Virus record (IMG/VR): IMGVR_UViG_3300032157_000372 | Span: 1 to 58,514 of that record | From: a virus | Length of the DNA stretch: 58,514 nucleotides | Reading direction: 5' to 3' (one strand) | Part shown: piece by piece, positions 21,530-29,820 of the stretch | Position numbering within the stretch: the first letter of the stretch is position 1 | How the letters are laid out: each line of letters begins with the position of its first letter | Notes under the pieces: generated by a model | What the model saw: only the letters and a program-made list of their open reading frames with translations | Database searches by the model: none | What the model was told of the DNA's origin: nothing | Program-made: the position numbers and the translations under genes

Positions 21530-23163
21530 AGCGCAAGCGCTACGACCCCGCCGACAACTCGGCCAAGAGCTACACGGCCGCGGTCGATGCCATTCGCATG
21601 GAGGGCGTCAAGGCCGGCCGCTTCCTGCCGCTTGCCGATCGGCCCGAGGAGATCAAGGCCTCGCCGATCGTCGACGACGTGCGCCGCATCGCCAATGGAA
21701 ATCACGGCCACGCCACCCTCTACCTCGGCGACTGCCGACGCATCGTGCCGCTGCTCGAGAACCTCGACGCGGCCGTGACCGACCCGCCCTACGAGCTCGG
21801 CTTCATGGGCAAGGGCTGGGACTCGAGCGGCGTTGCGGCCGCGTGGGAAACCTGGGGCGCGGTGCGCATCGCGCTGAAGCCCGGCGCGCATCTCGCGGCC
21901 TTCGCCGGCGCGCGCACCTATCACCGCATCGCGGCCGCGATCGACGACGCCGGTTTCGAGGTGCGCGACCAGATCATGTGGATTTACGGCTCGGGGTTTC
22001 CGAAGTCGCTCGACGTTGGCAAGGCGGTCGACGCGCTCGACGTCGTCGGCCCGCGCCGCAATCGCGCGCTGCGCTTCACCGCCTGGATGCGCTCGACCGG
22101 GCTCACGGCGCGCAAGATCAACGCCATCACCAAGACCGCGATGGGCAGCCACTACCTCACCGACGGCGAGCAGCCCGAGATCCCGACGCCGGAAATGTTC
22201 GACCTGCTGCGGCCGCACCTGGCCGCCGTGCCGCCCGACGTCGAAGCGCTCATCACCAGCCGCGCCGTCGAGAGCGAGAACGTCAAGCGGCGGCTGGTTG
22301 TCGGCCAACACGAGAAGCCTGCACATGCCGCGGAGTGGCGCGCGAGCCTCGGCCTGGGCGGTGTCGCGCCTGCCGGCGCGATCTCGCAGGCTTACACCGA
22401 CGACGCCAAGAAATGGGAAGGCTGGGGTACAGCGTTGAAGCCGGGACATGAGCCCGTGTGTTTCGCGCGGAAGCCGCTTTCCGAAGGCACCGTCGCCGCC
22501 AACGTGCTGCGCTGGGCGACGGGGGCGATCCATGTCGACGCTGGTCGTGTCGGCGACGATCGCATGATGCGTGAACGTTCGACAGGCCAACTGCTGACCA
22601 GCAATGGATCGATGGCCGGCGGCAAATACTCGCGCGAGAGTCTGGGCGAAGTCGAAGGCCGCTGGCCGGCCAACGTCGCCCACGACGGCTCGCTCGAGGT
22701 GCTCGAGTGCTTCCCGCCCTCGGCGCGCGATGCCATCCGGTTTTTCTACGCCGCGAAAGCGGACCGGGCCGAGCGTAACGCCGGGCTGAAGGAACTTCCT
22801 CTGAAAGCGCGCCCGACCATGGGCAACGGCATCGGCGGCCAGCCCGATCAGGGCCGCGCGAACAATCGCAATTCGCACCCGACCGTCAAGCCCGTCGACC
22901 TGATGCGCTGGCTCTGCCGCCTCGTGACGCCGCCCGGCGGCATCGTGCTCGACCCGTTCATGGGCTCTGGGACCACCGGCATCGCTGCCCTGCGCGAGGG
23001 CTTCTCGTTCGTCGGCTGCGAGCAGGACGCGGGCTATTTCGACATCGCGGCCCGGCGCATCCAGCACGCCGCCGACATGATCCGCCGCGAGCCTGATCTC
23101 GTGCGCGAGATCGCCGGCGCCATGACAAAGCGCCGCGCCGGCGACCAGGGAGAATTGCTGTGA
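21526..23163 (+). CDS. DNA methyltransferase, beta-class N4/N6
   Basis: Protein of 545 residues from a GTG (GTGA junction). The catalytic DPPY is at 86-89 and the SAM-binding DPFMGSGT at 476-483, so motif IV precedes motif I, the beta-class order used by N6-adenine and N4-cytosine enzymes. The spacing is unusually large: roughly 300 residues of extra sequence, likely the target-recognition region, lie between. The final helix carries the FDIAARRI motif. No restriction partner is adjacent, so it is a solitary phage methylase. Confidence 0.92.
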   Translation: MKRKRYDPADNSAKSYTAAVDAIRMEGVKAGRFLPLADRPEEIKASPIVDDVRRIANGNHGHATLYLGDCRRIVPLLENLDAAVTDPPYELGFMGKGWDSSGVAAAWETWGAVRIALKPGAHLAAFAGARTYHRIAAAIDDAGFEVRDQIMWIYGSGFPKSLDVGKAVDALDVVGPRRNRALRFTAWMRSTGLTARKINAITKTAMGSHYLTDGEQPEIPTPEMFDLLRPHLAAVPPDVEALITSRAVESENVKRRLVVGQHEKPAHAAEWRASLGLGGVAPAGAISQAYTDDAKKWEGWGTALKPGHEPVCFARKPLSEGTVAANVLRWATGAIHVDAGRVGDDRMMRERSTGQLLTSNGSMAGGKYSRESLGEVEGRWPANVAHDGSLEVLECFPPSARDAIRFFYAAKADRAERNAGLKELPLKARPTMGNGIGGQPDQGRANNRNSHPTVKPVDLMRWLCRLVTPPGGIVLDPFMGSGTTGIAALREGFSFVGCEQDAGYFDIAARRIQHAADMIRREPDLVREIAGAMTKRRAGDQGELL

Positions 23164-23477
23164 CCGGCCGCGCCGAGAAGGACCTCCTCACCAACGCAGA
23201 GTCTTTGCCCGCGGGCTCGGCTCCGCCAAGACCCGCGGGGCCCGGCTCGGCGCCGAGCGCCGAAATCACCGTCGGCGAGCTGCGCATGGCGGGCAAGCGC
23301 ATCTTCGGCCGCTGCCGCGAGTGCGGCCACGAGCGCACGATCGACCCGATGCGCGAGCCCTTCGACGGCCTCGAGCGCGACATGCCGGTCGCCGCGGTCG
23401 GCGTGCGCCAGCTCAAATGCCGCTGCGGCTCGAAGCAGATCATCACCATGCCCGAGCAGGAGAAAGGGAGCCCATGA
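23160..23477 (+). CDS. Zinc-ribbon protein with in-frame palindromic element
   Basis: Protein of 105 residues from a GTG (GTGA junction). The N-terminal third (SLPAGSAPPRPAGPG) is encoded by palindromic element copy E. The remaining part has CRECGHERTIDP and CRCGSKQ, a four-Cys zinc ribbon. Role unknown. Confidence 0.72.
   Translation: MTGRAEKDLLTNAESLPAGSAPPRPAGPGSAPSAEITVGELRMAGKRIFGRCRECGHERTIDPMREPFDGLERDMPVAAVGVRQLKCRCGSKQIITMPEQEKGSP
23204..23244 (+). repeat. Palindromic element family 1, copy E
   Basis: Arms CCCGCGGG (23208-23215) and CCCGCGGG (23232-23239), each self-complementary, around CTCGGCTCCGCCAAGA. Translated in frame. Confidence 0.78.
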
Positions 23478-23872
23478 TCGACAGAATGGACGTGCGCCGC
23501 GCCGTCGGCGAGGCCGTGAAGCGCATCGAGCGCAACAACGCTGCGGCGCGCGCCGAGATCGCCGCCGAGAAGGATCGCCTGCACAAGCGCTGGCGCGAGC
23601 TGCAGGACCAGGCCGACGCCGCGCGCAAGGCCGTCGACCGCTGCAGCCCGAAATGGCGCGACCGGGAGGACATAGCTCTGCTCGAGAGGCTCGCTCGCGA
23701 GAATCCGGACCTCCGGATCATGGACCGCGAGTTCACGCCGCACATCTGCCCGGTCGTGTGCGAAGTGACCGGGCTCGGCATCTTCAAGGGCGACGAGGTG
23801 CTCGGCGACCCCGACTACGGCGCGTGTGTGCTCAAGGCCGCAGTGAAAGCGACGGTCGAGCCGGTCGAGTGA
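23474..23872 (+). CDS. Hypothetical coiled-coil protein
   Basis: Protein of 132 residues, ATGA-coupled. The first 60 residues form a long amphipathic helix (RNNAAARAEIAAEKDRLHKR); the second half is a folded domain with two Cys (HICPVVCEVTG). No family recognised. Confidence 0.7.
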   Translation: MIDRMDVRRAVGEAVKRIERNNAAARAEIAAEKDRLHKRWRELQDQADAARKAVDRCSPKWRDREDIALLERLARENPDLRIMDREFTPHICPVVCEVTGLGIFKGDEVLGDPDYGACVLKAAVKATVEPVE

Positions 23873-23944
23873 AAGGGGCGGCGCGAGGGCTGTAGAAGGG
23901 CTCGGCAACGGGTCGGCGCGGATACAACGCTAGGAGCAATCGAC

Positions 23945-24151
23945 ATGAGCACGACGGAGCTGCTGCAGGGGTTCGCGAGGGCGGTCGATGCGATGCTGCG
24001 CAACACGACGGGGCGGCGGATAAATTTCAGCCTGATCATCTGGGAGGACGGCGAGGCGAACTACGTCTCGAACGCCGACCGCGCGAGTGTGAAGAAGGCC
24101 ATGGCCGAGGTCCTTGAGCGCTGGGACCAGCCGCATTACAAGGGGCAGTGA
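23945..24151 (+). CDS. Small hypothetical phage protein
   Basis: Protein of 68 residues with a TAGGAG ribosome site. The middle (RRINFSLIIWEDGEANYVSN) is typical of short proteins found in many phage early regions with no known role. Confidence 0.68.
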   Translation: MSTTELLQGFARAVDAMLRNTTGRRINFSLIIWEDGEANYVSNADRASVKKAMAEVLERWDQPHYKGQ

Positions 24152-24172
24152 GACAACGAGGGAGGTCGCGTG

Positions 24173-24424
24173 ATGGCTGCAGGCGATTACAGCAAAGTCA
24201 TTGAGGCCGCCAACGGGCTCACGCGCGCCCTAGCTGGGATCGAGATCGAGGGGCCGTTTAAGGTGATCCTCACGGCGGACGCCGGTGCGCGGCTTGCAGC
24301 GGCGCTGCCGCAATACGGGATTGACACGGTCCCGTCTTCGTCGCCCGTCTGGGTTTGGTGTGTGGTCGCAGACGTGCGGTTTGAATGGCCCCTGCACGCG
24401 CCGGCAAGCGATGAGATTTCGTGA
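24173..24424 (+). CDS. Hypothetical protein
   Basis: Protein of 83 residues from ATG 24173, with GGAGG seven bases upstream (GTG 24170 possible). Alpha/beta, with no motif. The next start is fused to its stop codon (GTGATG). Confidence 0.65.
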   Translation: MAAGDYSKVIEAANGLTRALAGIEIEGPFKVILTADAGARLAAALPQYGIDTVPSSSPVWVWCVVADVRFEWPLHAPASDEIS

Positions 24425-24615
24425 TGGCCGCCGCCCGTGCGCCCTGGGCCGAGGCCGATCAGATTCACCACGCGCTCATCGAGCGCGCCGACGCGCTCAT
24501 GGGCTGCACGGAAGGCAGCGAGGAGGAGCGCGAGCTCGTCACCCTCACGGCCATGATCGAGGTTTACGAACAGGCGAGATGGCCAGCGGGCAAGATCGAG
24601 GGAGGCAAGGGATGA
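24424..24615 (+). CDS. Small helical protein
   Basis: Protein of 63 residues, predominantly alpha-helical and acidic (ERADALMGCTEGSEEERELV). Overlaps both neighbours. Function unknown. Confidence 0.62.
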   Translation: MAAARAPWAEADQIHHALIERADALMGCTEGSEEERELVTLTAMIEVYEQARWPAGKIEGGKG

Positions 24616-24791
24616 GCGTCCTCGAGGCGATGAACAAGCTGTTCGAGACGCCGGCGCTCGGCAGCAAAGATCGCCGGCCGTGTTTCGTTGCGCCGGCCTA
24701 CCGCGCGACCCGTGGCCGCTACCGGCCGCTTTCCCCGCATGTGCGTCGGTTCGTATCCTACCGGCGGTTCAAGATGTGGGGATTGCGATGA
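24612..24791 (+). CDS. Very small basic protein
   Basis: Protein of 59 residues starting in the ATGA of the gene before. The C-terminal half is Arg/Tyr-rich (RATRGRYRPLSPHVRRF), suggesting nucleic-acid or membrane contact. Unknown. Confidence 0.58.
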   Translation: MSVLEAMNKLFETPALGSKDRRPCFVAPAYRATRGRYRPLSPHVRRFVSYRRFKMWGLR

Positions 24792-25057
24792 CCCACGTCA
24801 CGCCCGCATCCGAGACGCTGCCCGAGGCCGCACTGCTCCCCGCATGGCGCGCGGCGTGCATCGCCTATCACCGTGAGCGGCGCGCTGGGACCTGGGAGCG
24901 CCACGCGCACGACGCGGCGTGCGAGGCGGTCCTCGCGCTGCGCCCCGACATGACGCCCCGCGCCGCGAGCGACGAGGCGATCCGCGCCATCGCCTACGCC
25001 TCGCAACTGCATCCCCGCTGGCTCTGGGACGGCGTCGGCGCTGGGTCGCAGCCGTAG
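24788..25057 (+). CDS. Hypothetical protein, last early gene
   Basis: Protein of 89 residues, ATGA-coupled, helical (ACIAYHRERRAGTWERHAHD). It ends the long rightward chain of coupled genes before the control region at 25058-25423. Function unknown. Confidence 0.66.
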   Translation: MTHVTPASETLPEAALLPAWRAACIAYHRERRAGTWERHAHDAACEAVLALRPDMTPRAASDEAIRAIAYASQLHPRWLWDGVGAGSQP

Positions 25058-25155
25058 CCCCGCGCCCGCAATTCTCGTTCCTCCGCGACACACACAATTC
25101 TCGTGACCGCGGCGGGTATCGCCGAAAGCGATCGCGCTCGCGCAAAAAACGCCCC

Positions 25156-25184
25156 TTGACACTTAACGCAAATCAGCCCATCGC
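25156..25184 (+). promoter_or_regulatory. Candidate late promoter
   Basis: A consensus TTGACA at 25156-25161 stands out in GC-rich DNA, but the -10 hexamer 17 bp on (CATCGC) is weak. This may indicate an activator- or phage-factor-dependent promoter. Not proven. Confidence 0.4.
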
Positions 25185-25214
25185 TCGCATCAACGTCGCG
25201 AGACGTGTGCAGTG

Positions 25215-25249
25215 AACCCGGCCGGGACCGTCCCCGCGCCGGGTTTTTT
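25215..25249 (+). terminator. Rho-independent terminator
   Basis: Stem AACCCGGC with GCCGGGTT followed by TTTTTT. It is well placed to end early transcription or, if a promoter lies at 25156, to require antitermination for late genes. Confidence 0.85.
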
Positions 25250-25257
25250 GTTGGGTG

Positions 25258-25303
25258 GGCGTAGGCAGGCATCAGCGCCCTGCTGCCCGCTGCCCGCTGC
25301 CTC
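25258..25303 (+). repeat. Palindromic element family 2, degenerate copy
   Basis: The right arm of GCTGCC-type units (25280-25303) is intact; the left arm is reduced to a GTAGGCAGGCA remnant. Intergenic. Confidence 0.6.
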
Positions 25304-25423
25304 CCCCTTTCTCGCGCCTGATCCGGCCGCAGTCCAACTCTGAAGAAATCCTGAATAGTTGCTGCCCGCGCCGCGAAGACGGCCGCGAGGAACACGCCAC
25401 GCCGACACACCGGAGCCTCCGAC

Positions 25424-25831
25424 ATGGCCTTGAAGCTTTCGACCGCAGTCCGCAACGCCCGCCTCGACGCCATCGAGAGCACGGCCGGCGCGAGCGCGAT
25501 CATGAAGATGTTCACGGGCTCGGCGCCCGCCAACTGCGCGGCCGCCGATTCGGGCACGAAGGTCGCCGAGCTGGCGCTGCCGTCCGACTGGATGGCCGCG
25601 GCCTCGGGCGGATCGAAAGCCAAATCCGGCACATGGCAGGACGCGAGCGCCGACAACGCCGGCACGCTCGGCCACTGGCGCCTCTACGCCTCCGACGGCG
25701 TGACCTGCCACGCTCAGGGCACCATCACCGCGACCGGCGGCGGCGGCGATCTCGAGGTGCAGAACACCTCCGTTGCGGCCGGCCAGCAGATCACGGTGAC
25801 GAGCTTCCAGTTCAACGACGGCAACGGCTGA
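25424..25831 (+). CDS. Phage structural-type protein
   Basis: Protein of 135 residues starting MALKLSTAVRNARLDAIEST, a start typical of short virion-associated proteins in many phages. The body is beta-rich with Gly repeats (TITATGGGGDLEVQNTSV). First gene of the late region. Exact virion role unknown. Confidence 0.7.
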   Translation: MALKLSTAVRNARLDAIESTAGASAIMKMFTGSAPANCAAADSGTKVAELALPSDWMAAASGGSKAKSGTWQDASADNAGTLGHWRLYASDGVTCHAQGTITATGGGGDLEVQNTSVAAGQQITVTSFQFNDGNG

Positions 25832-25841
25832 GTGACCGGCC

Positions 25842-26345
25842 ATGGCCAGCGGCGATCAGGTCGTCAAGATCCTGCGCGTGATGCCGCCGGGCGCATCGTT
25901 CGCGTATCTCTCTCGGCTGGCAGGCGGCTCGACGCCGGCCGAGAACATCCTCGCCTGGACGTTCCCGGATGCGGCCGCGACGTATCTTGATTTTCTCTGC
26001 GCGTTGCACGGCTATGGCGGTGGCGGGCTCACGTTCCGGCTCGGCTGGGGCACGCCTGCCACGGCGAACAACGCCGTTTGGCAGCTCGCCATCCGCCGCA
26101 TCGCGGACGACGCCGAGGATCTGGATACGTCCCAGACCTACGATTTCAACACGGTGACGGCCCCCGCCCCGTCCGCCACGCTCGAGCTTTCCTACGACAA
26201 TATCGCCTTTACGAACGGCGCCGACATGGACAACTGGGCGGCGGGCGAGATGGCGATCGTGCGGCTCATGCGGGACCCGGCCAACGGCTCCGACAACCTC
26301 GCCAATACCGCCTATCTGTTCGGGCTCTACGGCTACGAGACCTAA
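25842..26345 (+). CDS. Phage structural-type protein
   Basis: Protein of 167 residues, beta-rich, with many aromatic and Gly residues (LCALHGYGGGGLTFRLGWG). It sits between the small structural gene and the LamG-repeat protein. Likely part of a surface decoration or fibre. No family recognised. Confidence 0.68.
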   Translation: MASGDQVVKILRVMPPGASFAYLSRLAGGSTPAENILAWTFPDAAATYLDFLCALHGYGGGGLTFRLGWGTPATANNAVWQLAIRRIADDAEDLDTSQTYDFNTVTAPAPSATLELSYDNIAFTNGADMDNWAAGEMAIVRLMRDPANGSDNLANTAYLFGLYGYET

Positions 26346-26348
26346 CCC

Positions 26349-28274
26349 ATGAGCGTCCGCTTCGACGCCTCGGGCGAATATCTCTCCCGCGCTGCCAACC
26401 TGCCGGGCGTCTCGCTCGGCACGGTCTGGGGGTGGTGCCGAGTGGTTGCCGACGTCGGCGCCGACACCGGCCAACCGATCTGCAATCTCGGCAACACGAC
26501 GAATACCGACTACGCCTACGGCCTCTATTGGGAGGGTATCACAGCCGGCGAGACGATGACGGTGTTGTCGTATGACGACGCCACCGCCACGATCAACGAG
26601 GTCGCCTTCGGCTCCAGGCCCGCCGCCGGGACCGATTTTTTCTGGGCCCTCGTGTGTGCCGGCGCCGGCGCGAACCAGATCACGGCCTACTGGTCGGCCG
26701 CCAACTCCGACACCTGGAACTCGGCGCAGACGACGCAGGTCTCAGGTCAGAGCGCGCCGAATGCGCTCTTCATCGGCCGCGATATTCACAACTTCACTCG
26801 CCTCAATGGTCGCGTAGGATTTGTCGGCTGCGCGGACCGGGCGCTTGCGCTCAACGAGCTGCGCATCCAGAAGTACAGCTCGCTGCTCGCCCGTCCCGAG
26901 AGCGCGAATTTCTTTTGGCCCGCCTACGACGCGACGCAGGCCGGCACGGACTACTCCGGCAGCGGGCGCAATGCCACCGTCAACGGCACGCTGACCACGG
27001 AAGACGGCTTCCCGGTCGCCGACATTTTGCATCCCGATTGGGATGGCGCTCTTGCTGCTGGCGTATCCGGCATCGACGGCACGGCCAACGTCACGCTTGC
27101 CGACGACGCGACGAGTGGCGGTGCTGATGTCAGCATTGACGCAGCCGGCGCACCCAATTTCGCGACCGACGCGATCTCGGGCGCAGCGTCGATCGACGTC
27201 TCGGGCGCAGCGAGCCTCACGCTTGCGACCGACATCGTCGCATCCGCGGCCGCCGTCGACATCGCGGCCGCAGCGACACTCGTGCTTGCCGATGATGCCT
27301 GCGTCGCCGTCGGCATCATCGAGACCCTTGCCTCTGGCACGCCGACGCTCGCCGACGACGCGACGAGCGCGGCGGGCGCGGTCGACATCACGGCCGCAGC
27401 GAGCCTCACACTCGTTGACGACACCGTCTCGGCCGCGGCCGAGGTGCCGATCACGGCCGCGGTCGCGCTCACGCTCACGGACGACACGGTTGCGGCCGCC
27501 GCCGAGCTGCCGATCGGCGCTGCGGCCAGCCTCACGCTCGCCGACGATCTCACGGCCTCGGCCGGCGCGGTCGACATCACGGCCGCGACGGCGGGGACGC
27601 TCGCCGATGACACGCTTTCGGCTTCGGCTGCCGTCGATATCACGGGTACGGCGTCGCCCACGCTCGCCGATGACACGAGTTCGGGCACGATCGGCGACGT
27701 CGGCGCCACGCTCACGGGCACGCTCGCGCTCGCCGACGATACGGTTGCAGCACAGGCCGCCGTCGACATCGACGCGGCAGCGGCGGGAACACTTGCCACC
27801 GACACGACGTCGGGTCAGTCCGCAGTTGCCATCGCAGGCACGGCGTCTCTTGCGCTCGCCGACGATGCGCTGACGGCGGCCGGCGAGGTCGGCAACATTG
27901 CCGCCGCGGCGGGCATCGACCTCGCCAGCGACACGGCCTCCGGCCTTGCGACGGTTACGCTCTCGGGCGGCGCCGACATCACGCTCGCCGACGACGTGAG
28001 CGCCGGCACCGCTGCGGTCGCTATCGCGGGAGCGGTCAATCTCACGCTCGCCGACGACACGGTTTCGGGCAACACGGGCGACCAGATCACGGGTGCGCTC
28101 GGGACGACGCTTGCCGACGGCACGGTCGCGGGCGCAATCGTCGTTGACGTCGGCTACCTGTTCACCGTGCGCATGCCCCCCGTGCACACGTTTTCCTGCC
28201 CGCTGCCGGCGCGCCATGACTTCACGGTGCTCATGCCGGCCGTGCACACGTTCACGGTGCGGAGAGCGGCATGA
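26349..28274 (+). CDS. LamG-like adhesin with 21-residue repeats
   Basis: Protein of 641 residues. Residues 1-220 form a concanavalin/LamG-like beta-sandwich (VSLGTVWGWCRVV ... GRVGFVGCADRALALNELRI). From about residue 243 to 600 there are about 17 tandem repeats of roughly 21 residues with the pattern LTLADDTVSAAAAVDITAAA. The C-terminus carries two related FTVxMPxVHTF blocks. Such proteins act as virion surface fibres or decorations that bind carbohydrate. The repeats have diverged, so the array is old and under selection rather than a recent expansion. Confidence 0.8.
   Translation: MSVRFDASGEYLSRAANLPGVSLGTVWGWCRVVADVGADTGQPICNLGNTTNTDYAYGLYWEGITAGETMTVLSYDDATATINEVAFGSRPAAGTDFFWALVCAGAGANQITAYWSAANSDTWNSAQTTQVSGQSAPNALFIGRDIHNFTRLNGRVGFVGCADRALALNELRIQKYSSLLARPESANFFWPAYDATQAGTDYSGSGRNATVNGTLTTEDGFPVADILHPDWDGALAAGVSGIDGTANVTLADDATSGGADVSIDAAGAPNFATDAISGAASIDVSGAASLTLATDIVASAAAVDIAAAATLVLADDACVAVGIIETLASGTPTLADDATSAAGAVDITAAASLTLVDDTVSAAAEVPITAAVALTLTDDTVAAAAELPIGAAASLTLADDLTASAGAVDITAATAGTLADDTLSASAAVDITGTASPTLADDTSSGTIGDVGATLTGTLALADDTVAAQAAVDIDAAAAGTLATDTTSGQSAVAIAGTASLALADDALTAAGEVGNIAAAAGIDLASDTASGLATVTLSGGADITLADDVSAGTAAVAIAGAVNLTLADDTVSGNTGDQITGALGTTLADGTVAGAIVVDVGYLFTVRMPPVHTFSCPLPARHDFTVLMPAVHTFTVRRAA
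27079..28155 (+). repeat. About 17 diverged 63-bp coding repeats
   Basis: Each unit encodes about 21 residues centred on LADDT. Units vary mostly in the alanine/serine positions and a few are one or two codons longer. Not a CRISPR array: no identical repeats and no spacers. Confidence 0.8.
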
Positions 28275-28630
28275 CGACCACCAACATCGCGGGCTACGTC
28301 GCAGGCGACACGCTGCGCGCGCGTTTTCTCGTGCGCACGCCCGACAACTCTGGCCCGCAGGACCTGACCGGCGCCACTGTCATCTGGCGCGCCACCGACA
28401 TGCCGACCAAGGGCGGCGTTCCCGGCGCGGTGAAGGTCACGCGCACGGCGGGGGCCGGCATCACGCTCACCGACATCGCGGGCGGCGTCGTCGATCTCTT
28501 CGTCGCCAGGGGCCTGCTCAAGTGGGTGCAGAACTATTTCCACGAGCTCGAGGTGACGCTGCCCTCGGGCGAGAGCTACACGCCGGCGACGGGGCAGATC
28601 GTGGCCGCGCCGGCCATCGATCGCGAGTGA
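28271..28630 (+). CDS. Small beta-domain virion protein
   Basis: Protein of 119 residues, ATGA-coupled to the LamG protein. The sequence (GDTLRARFLVRTPDNSGPQD ... TGATVIWRATD) resembles the Ig-like BppU-type domain of baseplate upper proteins. It probably forms part of the same surface structure. Tentative. Confidence 0.62.
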   Translation: MTTTNIAGYVAGDTLRARFLVRTPDNSGPQDLTGATVIWRATDMPTKGGVPGAVKVTRTAGAGITLTDIAGGVVDLFVARGLLKWVQNYFHELEVTLPSGESYTPATGQIVAAPAIDRE

Positions 28631-28634
28631 CGCC

Positions 28635-29240
28635 ATGACCGGCATCACCATAGATCTCGACATGCGCGAGTTCTCGAAGAAGGCGCGCCAGATGGGCATC
28701 TTCGCCGAGGATCAGCTCCCGTTCGCGCTCGCCAATTCGCTCAACGACACGATGTTCCAGGATACGCGCCCGCAGATCATCGGGCCGACCTGGGCGAGCG
28801 CGTTCACGGTGCGCAACTCGGGGCTGCCGCGTGCTGCGATCCGCGTCGAGAAGGCGACGAAGAAGGCGCTCACGGCAGGCGTGTACGATGCGCTCGGCAA
28901 GGTCGACCTGGCCCAACACGCCGACGGGGGCGAGAAGACGCACTCGGGGACGATCGCAGTTCCTGTTCGTGACAAGGTCCGCCTGCATGCGCGCGGCAAG
29001 ACGCCGTGGGCTAAGGAGCTGGAGCGCCGCTTCGGTCGTCGCGCCGTGAGGAAGACGGCGCGCGGCCTGTTCGTGGGCAAGGGCGGGCGGCTGCATCTTT
29101 GGTTTTCGTTCACGCAATCAGCACACCTCGACAAGCGTTTTGCGTTCTACGAGGACTTCGAGCGCGTGTCTGTGTCGGGCATCGTGCGCCGCTTCCCAGC
29201 CCACATCCAACGCGCGATCGCCTCTGCGTTCGGACGCTGA
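28635..29240 (+). CDS. Phage head/tail-type protein, unassigned
   Basis: Protein of 201 residues with a basic, helical middle (AKELERRFGRRAVRKTARGL). General character resembles phage minor tail or head-completion proteins, but no family is evident. It is the last gene before the packaging module. Confidence 0.62.
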   Translation: MTGITIDLDMREFSKKARQMGIFAEDQLPFALANSLNDTMFQDTRPQIIGPTWASAFTVRNSGLPRAAIRVEKATKKALTAGVYDALGKVDLAQHADGGEKTHSGTIAVPVRDKVRLHARGKTPWAKELERRFGRRAVRKTARGLFVGKGGRLHLWFSFTQSAHLDKRFAFYEDFERVSVSGIVRRFPAHIQRAIASAFGR

Positions 29241-29349
29241 GAGCGAGGCGCGCGCTCGTCGGGTCCTTTCCACAAATCGCCCCCACGCGGGTCACGCCCG
29301 ACCGCGAGGGATCGCTAGAGACAGCATTTTTTTGGGGGGATTCCGCCAC
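29241..29349. other. Candidate cos/packaging region
   Basis: 109 bp immediately upstream of the small terminase, where lambda carries cos. It contains a CGCGG/CCGCG hairpin (29286-29306) and a run of Ts followed by Gs. No cos sequence can be identified by eye, so this is a positional suggestion only. Confidence 0.3.
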
Positions 29350-29820
29350 ATGGCGACGCAGAGCGAATGCGCCGAGTGGCTTGATCTTTCCGAGCGCCGT
29401 TTCCGCGAGCTTCTCGATCAAGGCGCGATCGAGCGCGCCGAGAAAGGCCAGTACGACCTCAAATCCGTCGTGCAGCAGTACGTGCGCAACATCCGCGAAG
29501 TCGCCGCGGGGCGCGGCGGAGGCGAAGCGCAGACCGTCAAGGCCGATGAGGAAGCACGCTTGCTAAGGGCGAAGGCGGACAAGGCTGAGATGGAAGCCCA
29601 GGAGATGCGCGGCGATCTCGTGCCGGCTGCGCAGATCGCCGACACCGTCAACTCAGCCGTCATCATCATGAAAACGAGGTTAGGTGCCGTGCCGGCGAAG
29701 GCCGCACCCCTCGTCGCCGGCGTCAAATCGATCCCGGCCGTCGAGCGAGTGATCCGTGACAACATCGAGGAGGCGCTCGACGAGCTCTCGAAAACAGAGA
29801 TCGTCTCCGCCGCAGCTTGA
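29350..29820 (+). CDS. Terminase small subunit, Nu1-like
   Basis: Protein of 156 residues with an N-terminal winged helix (MATQSECAEWLDLSERRFRE), as in lambda Nu1, which binds cos DNA. The rest is helical and ends in a segment for large-subunit contact. It overlaps the large terminase by 65 bp. Confidence 0.88.
   Translation: MATQSECAEWLDLSERRFRELLDQGAIERAEKGQYDLKSVVQQYVRNIREVAAGRGGGEAQTVKADEEARLLRAKADKAEMEAQEMRGDLVPAAQIADTVNSAVIIMKTRLGAVPAKAAPLVAGVKSIPAVERVIRDNIEEALDELSKTEIVSAAA

Larger units (their letters stand above)
25058..25423. other. Early/late control region
   Basis: 366 bp without a gene. It contains a candidate promoter (25156-25184), a rho-independent terminator (25215-25249) and a degenerate family 2 repeat (25258-25303). 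The first structural gene follows at 25424. Confidence 0.6.

Noticed and set aside
27079-28155. CRISPR-like array
   Set aside because: The repeated 63-bp units are translated, diverged and contiguous, with no spacers; they are protein repeats.
29241-29349. A definite cos site
   Set aside because: Only the position is right; no cohesive-end motif can be assigned by eye. Left as a low-confidence region.
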